DNA from: Pseudonocardia kujensis
GTDB taxonomy: Bacteria; Actinomycetota; Actinomycetes; Mycobacteriales; Pseudonocardiaceae
Direction: 5' to 3'
NCBI RefSeq assembly: GCF_021283305.1
Contig: NZ_JAJSOK010000030.1
Location: 1 to 64,000 of the forward strand
Length of the DNA: 64,000 nt
Under the pieces are notes generated by a model. The model had not been told where the DNA came from. It worked only from the letters and a program-made list of their open reading frames with translations, and ran no database searches. Each line of letters begins with the position of its first letter. Positions within the stretch are counted from its first letter, which is position 1. Positions 45,406 to 53,612 of the stretch are shown here, in pieces. The position numbers and the translations under genes are program-made.

Positions 45406-46233
45406 TCAGCCGACCTCGACGTCGACCTCGTTGTTGCTCAGGACGTTGGTCTCGGTGTCGATGTCGGTGTTGGTCTCCGAGTAGGAGTTCGTCTCCTCCG
45501 ACACGGAGACCTCGGAGCTCTGGTTGTACGAGTCCTCGATGTCGACGCTCGTGTTGGTCTCGTTGCTGACCGAGTTGTACGAGTCGGAGACGTCGTGGTC
45601 GCCGGTCGCCGAGCCGCCGACCGAGAGCGCGCCGCCCTCGTCCACCGAGACGTCCTCGAAGGACGCGCTGTTGGCGTTGCCCGTGCCGAAGGCCGTGGTG
45701 TTGCCGTCGCCCTCGACCACGTTGTTGTCGTCGCCGACGATGTTGTCGTCGCCCGTGGTGACGACCGAGTCCTCGATGTCGCCGCCGGCCGCGACCGCGC
45801 CGTCGCCGGAGGCCGTCACCACGTCGGTGTCGATCGTCTGGCGGAAGTCGCCGCCGTCGGTGTCGATGTGCTGGTTCACGGAGTTGTCGACGATGGTGTC
45901 GCGGTCGTCGACGTAGTTGTTGGTGACGTACCGGTTGATGTAGTCGACCGCGCCCTTGTGGCCGTCGTGGCCACCCTCGTGGTGCCCGCCGCCGTGGTGC
46001 GGGGCCGCCGCGGCCGCGACCAGGTGGTTGCTGCCGGTGTCGTAGTTGCGGTCGAAGGAGGCGGTGTCGTTGTCCTGGATCAGGACGAGGGCGTCGTGCA
46101 CGTCCTCGGCCGTCAGGTCCTCGAGGCCGGCGTCGCGCAGCGTCTCGTACGGGTTCTCGCGGAAGTCCTGCTGGAGCTCAAGGGACTCCTCGTCGTTGCC
46201 GATGAGCTTGAGGAGGAACTCGAGAAGCGTCAT
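45406..46233 (-). CDS. IniB N-terminal-domain protein, copy 2 (upstream)
   Basis: A 275-residue paralogue of the gene that follows it 52 bases downstream. The N-terminal helical domain reads TLLEFLLKLIGNDEES, then LEDLTAEDVHDALVLIQDN. A His/Gly-rich linker (HHGGGHHEGGHDGH) precedes the shared DDRDTIVDNS and GDGAVAAGGDIEDS repeats. The tail is Ser/Asn/Thr/Glu-rich (SYSETNTDIDTETN). ATG 46233 follows GGAGA. Being first after the divergent promoter region, it and copy 1 are probably the most strongly expressed genes of the cluster. Role unknown; a filament-like or surface polymer is conceivable. Confidence 0.8.
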   Translation of the reverse strand: MTLLEFLLKLIGNDEESLELQQDFRENPYETLRDAGLEDLTAEDVHDALVLIQDNDTASFDRNYDTGSNHLVAAAAAPHHGGGHHEGGHDGHKGAVDYINRYVTNNYVDDRDTIVDNSVNQHIDTDGGDFRQTIDTDVVTASGDGAVAAGGDIEDSVVTTGDDNIVGDDNNVVEGDGNTTAFGTGNANSASFEDVSVDEGGALSVGGSATGDHDVSDSYNSVSNETNTSVDIEDSYNQSSEVSVSEETNSYSETNTDIDTETNVLSNNEVDVEVG

Positions 46234-46538
46234 GGGGATCGTCTCCGTGGATCGTGTCGGTGTCGCGCCGGGCGACCCCGGCTGGCGTTGATCCGAAAGG
46301 TAGGAGCGCGGGGCAGGGCCGCCATCGGGGATCGGGCACGGTTCGCCACCGGGTGGCATAGGGGATCGGGGCGGGGCCCGTTAGGGGCTTCCGGGGCCCG
46401 GCACCCCCAGGCGTCACCCGATCGTGTCAGCAGGGGGTCGGGGACGATAACGGCGCGGTGCCGCCACGCGATGGCGTAGCAGGCGTGCGGGGGCGCGCCC
46501 GGGGGCAGAGCTGCCGGGGACCGGCGGGGGGAACGACG
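46234..46538. promoter_or_regulatory. Divergent promoter region between iniB pair and hsp70-like gene
   Basis: No gene is seen in these 305 bases. There is a perfect GCCACC-G-GGTGGC-type inverted repeat near 46346 and several GGGGATCGGG/GGGGCC blocks. The region should contain the iniB promoter leftwards and the hsp70 promoter rightwards, and is the best place to look for IniR binding. Confidence 0.45.
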
Positions 46539-48602
46539 ATGGGTTACCAGCTCGGCATCGACCTGGGTACGACGTACAGTGCGGCGGCCGTGTGCCGGCC
46601 GGCGGGTGAGCACTGGGTCGCCCCGGAGATGGTCGCGCTCTCCGGGCGCCGCACGGACGTCCCCTCGGTGCTGTTCGTGGGACCCGACGGCGAGGTGCTG
46701 GTCGGCGACGCCGCCGAGCGCCGCGCGGTGACCGACCCGGACCGGGTCGTCCGCGAGTTCAAGCGCCGCGTCGGGGACGCGACGCCGATCGTCGTCGGCG
46801 GGCGGAGCTGGGCGCCGGAGGAGCTGTGCGCCCGGCTGGTCCGCTGGATCGTCGACGAGGTCGCCGACCGCGAGGGCGGTCCCGCCGAGCGGATCGCCCT
46901 CACCCACCCCGCCTCCTGGGGCCAGCACAAGCTGGAGCTGATGGCCGAGGCGCTCGACGGGCAGGGCCTCGCGGTGACCTTCCTGGCGGAGCCCCAGGCC
47001 GCGGCCCTGCACTACGCGGCGGGCGAGCGGGTGGCCGCGGGCTCCACCATCGCCGTCTACGACCTCGGCGGCGGCACCTTCGACGCCGCCGTGGTGCGCA
47101 AGACCGACCGCTCCCACTTCGCCCTGCAGGGGCGGCCGGAGGGGATCGAGCGGCTCGGCGGGGTCGACTTCGACCAGGTGGTGTTCGACCACGTCGTCGC
47201 CGGGCTGCCGGAGGCATTCGAGGGTCTCGACGAGGCCGATCCCGCCGTGCTCGCCGCCGTCGCCCGGCTGCGTCGCGAGTGCACCGAGGCCAAGGAGGCG
47301 CTGTCGGCGGACACCGAGACCGCGATCCCGGTCCTGCTGCCGGGCCACCGCGGCTCGGTCCGGCTGCACCGCAGCGAGTTCGAGGACGTCATCCGGGACC
47401 GGGTCGCGGAGACGGTCGGGGCGCTCCGTCGGGCCGTCGCCTCGGCCGGGCTGCAGCCGGCGGCGCTCGACGCCGTGCTGCTCGTCGGCGGGTCCTCGCG
47501 CGTGCCGCTGGTCGGGCAGCTCGTGTCGCAGGAGCTCGGTCGGCCCGTCGCCGTCGACACCGACCCGAAGAACGCGATCGCGAAGGGGGCGGCGCTCGCC
47601 GTCTCGCCGCGCCCCACGGCGTCCTGGCCCGCGGTGGCGCTGGCCCCGGTGCCCGGTGGCGCCGCGACGGCCACCGGCGGGTTCGAGGCGCCCTCGCCGA
47701 GCGCGCTCACCGGCTCCCCCTCGGGCTCGCTGCCCGCGCTCATCGGCGCCACCGTGGCGATCGGCTCGCCCGACCCCGGCGCGACCGGCCCGGTCGCCGT
47801 CGTGGGCCCGGCCCCGTCCCCGTCGGCGACCGGCGGCTGGGCACCCGCCGGTCCCCCGCCGCGTCCCGGGCTGCCCGGTGCCGCGCCCGCGAACCCGGAC
47901 TGGGAGTACGACCCGGAGCCCGACGGCCGTCGCCGCATGCCGGTCGGCCTGCTGGTCGGGCTGGGCGGGGCGCTCGCCGCCGTGGGAGTGGTGGCGGCGG
48001 CAGTGTTCTGGCCCTCGGCCGCGCCCGCCGTGAGCACCGGTGTCGGCGGGATGAACGTGCCGGCCTCCGGCGTCTCGGCCGCGGACCCCACCAGGACGGC
48101 GGCCACCCTCGATCCGACGACCGCGGTCCGGGCGCCCTCCGCGCAGACCGGGTCCGCGGGGTCGGGCGGCAACGCGAACGCCGGCCGCACCGCCACCTCG
48201 CCCGCCGGGGGTGGGGCACGGCCTCCGGCGGCGGGCGGAGCCGCCCCCGCTGCGCCCGTCGTCCCGGCGCCGGGGCCGGTCGTCCCCGGCCCCCCGGCAC
48301 CGGGCCCGCCTCCCTCCTCGCCCGTCGGCACGGGCGGCGAGAACACCGGCACCGGGAGCACCGGTGGCGGCAACACCGGTGGTGACACCGCGGGCGGCAA
48401 CACCGGCGGCGGCAACACGGGCGGCGACACCGCGGGCGGTGGCAACACCGGCGGCGGGAACACCGGCGGCGGGAACACCGGCAACCCGGGGGGCGACCCC
48501 GTGACCGACCCCGGCCCCTCCACCCCGTCGACGGACGGCAGCCCGACCAGCAGCGTCGCCGCCGCCCCCTCGAGCAGCGCCGCCCCGTCCGCCGCCCCCT
48601 GA
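46539..48602 (+). CDS. Membrane-anchored Hsp70-like protein with Gly/Thr/Asn-rich outer tail
   Basis: A 687-residue DnaK-like ATPase domain fused to a membrane helix. Phosphate 1 is LGIDLGTTYSAAAV, phosphate 2 is YDLGGGTFDAAV and the adenosine motif is LVGGSSRVPLVGQL. No normal substrate-binding domain follows residue 400. Instead there is a Pro/Ala linker, one hydrophobic helix (about 469-493), and about 190 residues of Ala/Gly/Pro/Thr with GGGNTGGDTAGG-type repeats at 600-650. The ATPase head should be cytoplasmic and the tail outside. Divergence from the iniB pair suggests a shared envelope function; that is inference. Confidence 0.85.
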   Translation: MGYQLGIDLGTTYSAAAVCRPAGEHWVAPEMVALSGRRTDVPSVLFVGPDGEVLVGDAAERRAVTDPDRVVREFKRRVGDATPIVVGGRSWAPEELCARLVRWIVDEVADREGGPAERIALTHPASWGQHKLELMAEALDGQGLAVTFLAEPQAAALHYAAGERVAAGSTIAVYDLGGGTFDAAVVRKTDRSHFALQGRPEGIERLGGVDFDQVVFDHVVAGLPEAFEGLDEADPAVLAAVARLRRECTEAKEALSADTETAIPVLLPGHRGSVRLHRSEFEDVIRDRVAETVGALRRAVASAGLQPAALDAVLLVGGSSRVPLVGQLVSQELGRPVAVDTDPKNAIAKGAALAVSPRPTASWPAVALAPVPGGAATATGGFEAPSPSALTGSPSGSLPALIGATVAIGSPDPGATGPVAVVGPAPSPSATGGWAPAGPPPRPGLPGAAPANPDWEYDPEPDGRRRMPVGLLVGLGGALAAVGVVAAAVFWPSAAPAVSTGVGGMNVPASGVSAADPTRTAATLDPTTAVRAPSAQTGSAGSGGNANAGRTATSPAGGGARPPAAGGAAPAAPVVPAPGPVVPGPPAPGPPPSSPVGTGGENTGTGSTGGGNTGGDTAGGNTGGGNTGGDTAGGGNTGGGNTGGGNTGNPGGDPVTDPGPSTPSTDGSPTSSVAAAPSSSAAPSAAP

Positions 48603-48618
48603 CCCACCTCCCCCTCCA

Positions 48619-49046
48619 GCGTCATGGCTCCATACCGCGTCCGAGGAGCCCCCTGAGCAGCGTTATGGATCCATAGCGCTCTCAGGCGGGCGCGGTGGCA
48701 GCGTTGTGGATCCATAACGTGCTCGACGGGGCCAACTGGCAGCGTTATGGGTCCATAGCGTGCTCGACGGGGCCCGCTGGCGGCGTTGGGGATCCATAAC
48801 GCACTCGACGGGGCCCGTTGGCGGCGTTGTGGATCCATAACGCGGTCGACGGGGCCAACTGGCAGCGTTATGGATCCATAGCGTGCTCGACGGGGGAGGC
48901 CGGCGGCGTAGGACGTCCTGGGCACCCCCCTCCGGTCCGCCCGCCCGCCTGGCGCATGCGCCCCGAACGCGCCCCTCAGTCTTCAGCGTTATGGATCCAC
49001 AGTGCGTCCGAGGAGCCCCCTGAACAGCGTTGTGGATCCATAACGC
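48619..49046. repeat. 41-bp palindromic repeat array, nine cores (array B)
   Basis: Twenty-base cores of the type GCGTTATGGATCCATAACGC start at 48619, 48660, 48701, 48742, 48783, 48824 and 48865, exactly 41 bases apart. Two more follow at 48986 and 49027, again 41 apart; the interval between the two groups is 121, two short of three units. The core is a perfect palindrome in its consensus form, and spacers of 21 bases are partly conserved (GCTCGACGGGGCC). There is no coding gene between 48603 and 49264. The centre and period match array A at 8246. Confidence 0.92.
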
Positions 49047-49264
49047 GTCTCGCACGCGGCGGCGGCTGCGTTCTGGGTGGACCGGTTCGGTGTCCTGAGC
49101 GTGGCCGGGAGGAGGCCGTCGGGTGGCCCGTCACCCGATCCGGGTCTCGGTTGCGTCTCGGCTCCCGTACTCGGCGTGACGTCCCGCATCCGCCGACCGA
49201 TAGTCGACTGCGGCGCCCGCGGACGCGGGCGCCGTACGGGACGAGTGTCGAGGAGGATCCCGCG

Positions 49265-49546
49265 GTGGGTCGGCTGGCAGGGTTGGTGATCGGTCTCGAG
49301 GCCGCGGCGGTCGTCGTCGCGTATCTCGCCTTCGGGTGGCCGGTGCTGCTGATCGGGATCCCCGCGCTGGTCGGTACGGCGTTCGTCCTGCTGTTCGTGC
49401 ACCTGTCCGAGAAGCCTCGCGCCCGGCTGCAGGAGGCCCGCGCGGCCCGTTACGAGCAGGCCGCGGTCCCCGGCGGGCTCATGAGCGGGTTCTTCGAAGT
49501 CCCGGCCCCGCGCGGCGTCGTCGAGGTCGACCGCACCCGCGTGTGA
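49265..49546 (+). CDS. Small two-helix membrane protein
   Basis: A 93-residue protein with two hydrophobic segments near the N-terminus (LAGLVIGLEAAAVVVAYLAFGWP and VLLIGIPALVGTAFVLLFVHL) and a charged tail ending VVEVDRTRV. GTG 49265 follows GAGGAGG, a strong ribosome site. I do not recognise the family. It lies between repeat array B and a DMT transporter gene. Confidence 0.6.
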   Translation: MGRLAGLVIGLEAAAVVVAYLAFGWPVLLIGIPALVGTAFVLLFVHLSEKPRARLQEARAARYEQAAVPGGLMSGFFEVPAPRGVVEVDRTRV

Positions 49547-49602
49547 GCTGCCGGCGGCCCGCCGCCGTGCCACGGTGGTGAGGTGGCCCGAGGCGTGCAC
49601 CC

Positions 49603-50436
49603 GTGCTGACCGGCCTGCTGTTCGCGTTCTGCGCGACCGTCCTCAACAGCGGAGCCGGGCTGCTGCAGTCGGCCGCCGCGCAGCACACCGAGTCGCGCAC
49701 GCACCTGGCCCTGCGCCCGCTGTACGTGGCCGGTCTGCTGGTCGACGGTCTCGGCTGGATCTGCACGGTGGTCGCGCTGCGGCACCTGCCGGTCTTCGCG
49801 GTGCAGGCCGCGCTCGGCCTGTCCATCGCCCTGACGGCGGTCGCGACGTGGGGGCTCTACGGGGTCCGGCTGCGCACGATCGACAAGGTGGGCGTGGGGG
49901 CCTGTGTCCTCGGCCTCGGCGTGGTCGCCGGGAGCGCGGGCGGTGAGGCGCCGGCCGACTTCTCCGGCACCGCGATCGTCGTGCTGGCCTCGTCGGTGGC
50001 GGCGCTGGCCGTCGCCGCGATCGCGGTGTGGCGGCTCCCCGTGGCCTGGCCCCTGTCGTTGATCGCCGGTCTGGGCTTCGGCGGGACCTCGCTCGCGGTC
50101 CGCGCCGTGCACCTGGCGCCCGACGCCGGGTTCGACGTGGGCCAGCTCGCGGGCCAGCCGGCGACCTACCTCATCGGGGTGTTCTGGGTCGTCGGGATCA
50201 CCTGCTACTCGCGGGCGCTGGCGATCGGCAACCTCGCCGGCGTCACGGCGGTGTTCTCGGTGACCGAGGTGATCGTCCCCGGGCTGGTGGGCATCGTGCT
50301 GCTGGGCGACCCGATCCGGCACGGCTGGCTCGTCCCCTTCGCGGCGGGCCTCGTGGTCTCGGTCGCGGGCGTGGTCGCCCTCGCGAATGCGCCGACGCCC
50401 GCGGCCGGGCATCGTCGGCGCCGGCACGTCCGCTGA
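49603..50436 (+). CDS. DMT-superfamily (EamA-like) transporter
   Basis: A 277-residue membrane protein with about nine to ten hydrophobic segments in two repeated halves, as in the drug/metabolite transporter fold. The end of the second half has NLAGVTAVFSVTEVIVPGLVGIVLLGDPIR, the EamA signature region near the last helices. It starts with GTG 49603, 56 bases after the previous gene, and the next gene begins 16 bases after its stop, so an operon with the hydrolase is likely. Substrate unknown. Confidence 0.78.
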   Translation: MLTGLLFAFCATVLNSGAGLLQSAAAQHTESRTHLALRPLYVAGLLVDGLGWICTVVALRHLPVFAVQAALGLSIALTAVATWGLYGVRLRTIDKVGVGACVLGLGVVAGSAGGEAPADFSGTAIVVLASSVAALAVAAIAVWRLPVAWPLSLIAGLGFGGTSLAVRAVHLAPDAGFDVGQLAGQPATYLIGVFWVVGITCYSRALAIGNLAGVTAVFSVTEVIVPGLVGIVLLGDPIRHGWLVPFAAGLVVSVAGVVALANAPTPAAGHRRRRHVR

Positions 50437-50452
50437 GAGCCGAGGAGCACCG

Positions 50453-51166
50453 ATGCCGACCTTCACCCGCGACGGGGTGACCCTGCACTACGAGGAGCAC
50501 GGCTCCGGTTTCCCCGTGCTCCTGCTGGCCCCCGGCGGGCTGCGGTCCACCATCGAGGCCTGGCAGCGCGCCCCGTGGAACCCGGTCGACGAGCTCGCGC
50601 CGCTCTACCGGGTCATCGCGATGGACCAGCGCAATGCCGGGGGCGGCTCCTCCGGCCCGGTCTCGGCATCGGACGGGTGGGACACCTACACCGCCGACCA
50701 GCTCGCCGTGCTCGACCACGCGGGCGTCGAACGGGCGCACGTGCTGGGCATGTGCATCGGGGGCGCGTTCATCGCGAACCTGCTGCGCACGGCGCCGGAC
50801 CGGATCGCGGCCGCCGTGGCGCTGCAGCCCATCGGGCTGTCCGACAACCGGGACCGGTTCCACGAGATGGTCCGGGGCTGGGGGGAGGAGCGCGGGATCC
50901 CCGCCGAGGACCTCGCCGGCCTCCGGGACAACCTCTACGGCGGCGACGACGTGCTGTGGAGCGTCTCCGACGCCGACGTCGAGCGCTTCGACCACCCGAT
51001 CCTCGTGCTCATGGGGAACGACGAGTTCCACCCGCAGGCGGCCTCGCGCACGCTGGCCCGGCTGGCGCCGAACGCGTCGCTGCTGGAGTCGTGGAAGGAC
51101 CCCGACAGCGTCCCGATGGCGCAGAAGGCGGTCGCCGAGTTCCTGGCCGCGAACACGCCGGCCTGA
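50453..51166 (+). CDS. Alpha/beta-fold hydrolase with Cys nucleophile elbow
   Basis: A 237-residue alpha/beta hydrolase. The nucleophile elbow is GMCIGG, giving Cys101 in place of the usual Ser. The oxyanion region APGGLRST and the acid-loop candidate GNDEFHP are present. Dienelactone hydrolases use a Cys in the same place, but the rest of the sequence is nearer to general esterase-like hydrolases. ATG 50453 has GAGGAG upstream. It is likely co-transcribed with the transporter gene before it. Confidence 0.78.
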   Translation: MPTFTRDGVTLHYEEHGSGFPVLLLAPGGLRSTIEAWQRAPWNPVDELAPLYRVIAMDQRNAGGGSSGPVSASDGWDTYTADQLAVLDHAGVERAHVLGMCIGGAFIANLLRTAPDRIAAAVALQPIGLSDNRDRFHEMVRGWGEERGIPAEDLAGLRDNLYGGDDVLWSVSDADVERFDHPILVLMGNDEFHPQAASRTLARLAPNASLLESWKDPDSVPMAQKAVAEFLAANTPA

Positions 51167-51216
51167 GATCCGTTTCCTCCACGACGCCGGGTGCCCCGTC
51201 GGCGAGGATCGACCCC

Positions 51217-51561
51217 ATGACCTGGGACGACGTCGTCGCGATCGCGACCGCCCTGCCGGAGGTCGAGGTCTCGACCTCCTACCGCACACCCGCGCTGAAG
51301 GTCCGCGGCAAGGGCTTCGCCCGGCTGCGCACGGAGGCGGAGGGCGGGCTGATGCTGGTGTGCGGCACGGACGAGAAGGAGGCGCTGCTCGCCTCGGGCG
51401 ATCCGGCCTTCTTCACCACCCCGCACTACGACGGGTACGGCTCGATCCTCGTCGACCTGACGGAGATCGACCCGGCGCAGCTCGCGGAGCTCGTCGAGGA
51501 GGCGTGGCGGCGGAAGGCACCCGCCCGGCTGGTGCGCGATCGTGACGGTCAGGCCCGGTAG
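51217..51561 (+). CDS. MmcQ/YjbR family protein
   Basis: A 114-residue protein of the YjbR/MmcQ fold, a small alpha/beta protein often annotated as DNA-binding though its activity is unproven. Typical parts are TALPEVEVSTSYRTPALKVRGKGFARL (interrupted here by the family's Pro loop), FFTTPHYDGYGSILVDL and LVEEAWRRKAP. Its 3' end overlaps the convergent reductase-like gene by 13 bases. Confidence 0.82.
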   Translation: MTWDDVVAIATALPEVEVSTSYRTPALKVRGKGFARLRTEAEGGLMLVCGTDEKEALLASGDPAFFTTPHYDGYGSILVDLTEIDPAQLAELVEEAWRRKAPARLVRDRDGQAR

Positions 51562-52100
51562 GTCTGGACCAGGACGTCGCCGTAGCGGGTGACGTCGGCC
51601 AGGTGCAGCGACACCTTGGACCGGTCCTCGGGCCAGAACCGCAGGCCGCCGCCGATCGCGACCGGGAAGACCTGCAGCCGCAGCTCGTCGACCAGACCGG
51701 CGGCGAGCAGGGTCCGGACCAGCGTGGCGCTGCCGTTGACCAGCAGCGGCCCGCCGTCGCCCTTCTTCAGCTCGGTCACCGCGTCGACGACCTCGCCCAC
51801 CAGCGGGCGCGCGTTCCACGTCAGCTCCTGCGGGCGGGAGGTGGCGACGTACTTGGGCAGCGCCGTCATCCGCTCCGCGAACTCCCCTTCGCGCTGCGGC
51901 CACGCGCCCACGAAGCTCTCGTAGGTGGTCCGGCCGAGCAGCAGCCCGCCCGCCTCGACCACCTCGCGGTACTTGAACTCGAAGAACTCGGGGGTGCCGT
52001 GCTCGGAGACCCAGTTGGTGTGCGGGTGCGACGGCTCGCCGCCGGGCGCCTCCATCACGCCGTCGAGGGTCGTGAACTCGGAGACCACGATCTCGCGCAT
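51549..52100 (-). CDS. Dihydrofolate reductase-like (RibD C-terminal) family protein
   Basis: A 183-residue protein with the RibD-C/DHFR-like fold. It begins REIVVSEFTTLDGVMEAPGG, has GGLLLGRTTYESFVGAWP, and closes with LLVNGSATLVRTLLAAGLVDELRLQVFPVAIGGGLRFW. Relatives are NADPH-binding reductases of unknown substrate, common in actinobacteria. The start ATG 52100 fits the first conserved strand; a longer frame to 52163 is Arg/Gly-rich. Confidence 0.85.
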   Translation of the reverse strand: MREIVVSEFTTLDGVMEAPGGEPSHPHTNWVSEHGTPEFFEFKYREVVEAGGLLLGRTTYESFVGAWPQREGEFAERMTALPKYVATSRPQELTWNARPLVGEVVDAVTELKKGDGGPLLVNGSATLVRTLLAAGLVDELRLQVFPVAIGGGLRFWPEDRSKVSLHLADVTRYGDVLVQTYRA

Positions 52101-52180
52101 CGGGTGCCGTCCTCTCCTGCCTCGGATGTCCCCCTTCCGACCGCCGGTCGGCGCGGAACTCATCGGCCTACCGTGGCGGC

Positions 52181-52474
52181 ATGACGAGCTGGGTTCCGGA
52201 GGCGTGCACGCTGCCCACCGCCGAGCGTCCGCTGCGGGTGGCGGAGTTCGACGAGCTGCTGTCGACCGGCGTCACCGAGGCGGTCCGCGTGGCCGCCGGC
52301 CACCTGCGGCTGACGCTGCGCCCCGAGCGGGACGCCGACGCCGCCGACCTCGTCGCGCGGGAGAGCGCCTGCTGTTCCTTCTTCGACTTCGCCCTCGACG
52401 GGACGGCGCTCGACGTCCGGGTGCCCGCGGCGCACGTCGGCGTCCTCGACGGGCTGGTCGCGCGGGTCGCCTGA
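52181..52474 (+). CDS. Small hypothetical protein with ESACCSFF motif
   Basis: A 97-residue soluble protein. It has a Cys pair in ARESACCSFFDF and begins WVPEACTLPTAERPLRVAEF. Small proteins with an R/E-x-C-C-x-F-F pattern occur in actinobacteria beside MerR- or Ars-type genes, but no such gene is next to it. The Cys pair might bind metal. Function unknown. Confidence 0.6.
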   Translation: MTSWVPEACTLPTAERPLRVAEFDELLSTGVTEAVRVAAGHLRLTLRPERDADAADLVARESACCSFFDFALDGTALDVRVPAAHVGVLDGLVARVA

Positions 52475-52659
52475 GCACGGCTCCTCCAGGTAGGCGTGGA
52501 GCAGGGCGGCGCCACGGAGCACGGCGCGGGCCCGGGGCGTCGTGCGTGGCGCGCCGCTCCGCCACGCCGCCCGCAGCGCCTCTGGGTTCCCGGTCCGGTG
52601 CAGCCCGTCGATTACCGGCCGGATCCGCGCGAACGGGTAGGGGCCTCGGCTCGGGGGTG

Positions 52660-53160
52660 TCACAGGGTGCGGAAGTACCGCACGCAGGGCAGGGGCGTGT
52701 CACCGCCCCGCTCGTAGAGGCCCCGGGCGGGTGGGTGCCCGGGATCCCCGCCCGTCTCGACCATCGCGACCGTGCTGCCCCGCTCCCGGAGCCGGGTGGC
52801 GGCGTGCTCGGTCAGTGCCCGACCGACCCCCGCGCGGTGGTGTCGCGGGTCGATGGCGGGCCCCGCGTGGCCTGCTGTGCGGGACCTCGCCGACGGCGCG
52901 GTCACTGCCGGGCTCGCCCGCTCGTCGAGCACCGGCAGGGTGAGCCAGGCGCGGCGGTCGAGCAGCCGGTCGAGGTCGGCGCGCCAGGTCGCGACGACCG
53001 CCGGGTTCCGGCCGCCGTCGCGGTCGATGCGGCGGCGCAGCCGGGCGAGGTGCGCGTCGAGGCTGGTGAGGTCGGGGCAGTGGTAGCGGTCGCCCGCCCC
53101 CTCGACGCTGAGCAGCGGGTCGAGGTGTCGGGCCGGGGCGAAGGGGGTGGGAGTGCGCAC
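52660..53160 (-). CDS. Chimeric protein: short unknown N-terminus joined to a GNAT acetyltransferase C-terminal half
   Basis: A 166-residue frame. GTG 53160 has GGAGG six bases upstream. Residues 1-80 (ARHLDPLLSVEGAGDRYHC, then a helix with LDAHLARLRRRIDRD) are of unknown type. Residues 100-166 look like the second half of a GNAT N-acetyltransferase: DPRHHRAGVGRALTEHA is the acetyl-CoA-binding motif A and GLYERGGD is close to motif B. The first half of a normal GNAT domain is missing. It is either an internal deletion fusion or a decayed gene. Confidence 0.45.
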   Translation of the reverse strand: MRTPTPFAPARHLDPLLSVEGAGDRYHCPDLTSLDAHLARLRRRIDRDGGRNPAVVATWRADLDRLLDRRAWLTLPVLDERASPAVTAPSARSRTAGHAGPAIDPRHHRAGVGRALTEHAATRLRERGSTVAMVETGGDPGHPPARGLYERGGDTPLPCVRYFRTL

Positions 53161-53558
53161 GGTGTCCTCCAGGTGTGGGGTGTGACCGTGCGAGCGTCGC
53201 GCAGCGGCCGGGCCGCCCGCGTCGGCGAGCGCTGCCCACCCCGGGTCGCGGCACTGCCCATGCGCACGGCGCTCGTCCGGATCGTCGACGACGACATGCA
53301 GCAGCCCCGGACCGTTGCGGCCCGTCTTCTCGGACGCACCGAACATCACGCCGCCCACCTCGCCGCGGTCGGACACCACGTCGGCTCGGCGTGAGGGATC
53401 GTGTCTCGTGCGCCGGGTTCGGCATGGACGGCTCGCTCGGTGGGCCGAACGCCGTGGTGAGAAAGGCGAGGACCAGAGCGCCGACGTGCTCGGCCGTGCG
53501 CGGGGCCGGCCGAGCGGCAGAGGGCACCGAGGGAGACGACAGACGTCGATCGAGGAAC
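53161..53558. other. Non-coding region left of tRNA remnant
   Basis: About 400 bases without a convincing gene. Short frames on both strands are open, and a 44-codon frame at 53261-53394 is the best of them, but it has no clear ribosome site. The region may hold decayed coding DNA. Its right end runs into a strong terminator. Confidence 0.3.
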
Positions 53559-53607
53559 GACGAAGGCCCAGCTCCGGTGTGGACACCGTGTGAGCTGGGC
53601 CTTCGTC
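53559..53607 (-). terminator. Terminator of the tRNA-Gly transcript
   Basis: Arms 53559-53574 and 53592-53607 pair perfectly over 16 bases, and the 17-base loop contains a further small hairpin (GGTGT...ACACC). It lies six bases beyond the 3' end of the tRNA-Gly fragment, on the same strand, where the terminator of an intact tRNA gene would be. Confidence 0.85.
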
Positions 53608-53612
53608 TTCTG

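Noticed and set aside
48619..49046. Possible CRISPR array from regularly spaced repeats
   Set aside because: The 21-base spacers are similar to one another, the repeat is a full palindrome, and no cas genes are nearby. It is a tandem palindromic repeat.
52160..52663. Minus-strand frame coupled to the chimeric GNAT gene
   Set aside because: Its start overlaps the stop neatly, but two thirds of it is antisense to the better supported gene at 52181-52474.
53261..53394. 44-codon plus-strand frame left of the tRNA remnant
   Set aside because: No ribosome site and no recognisable pattern; kept only as part of the non-coding region entry.
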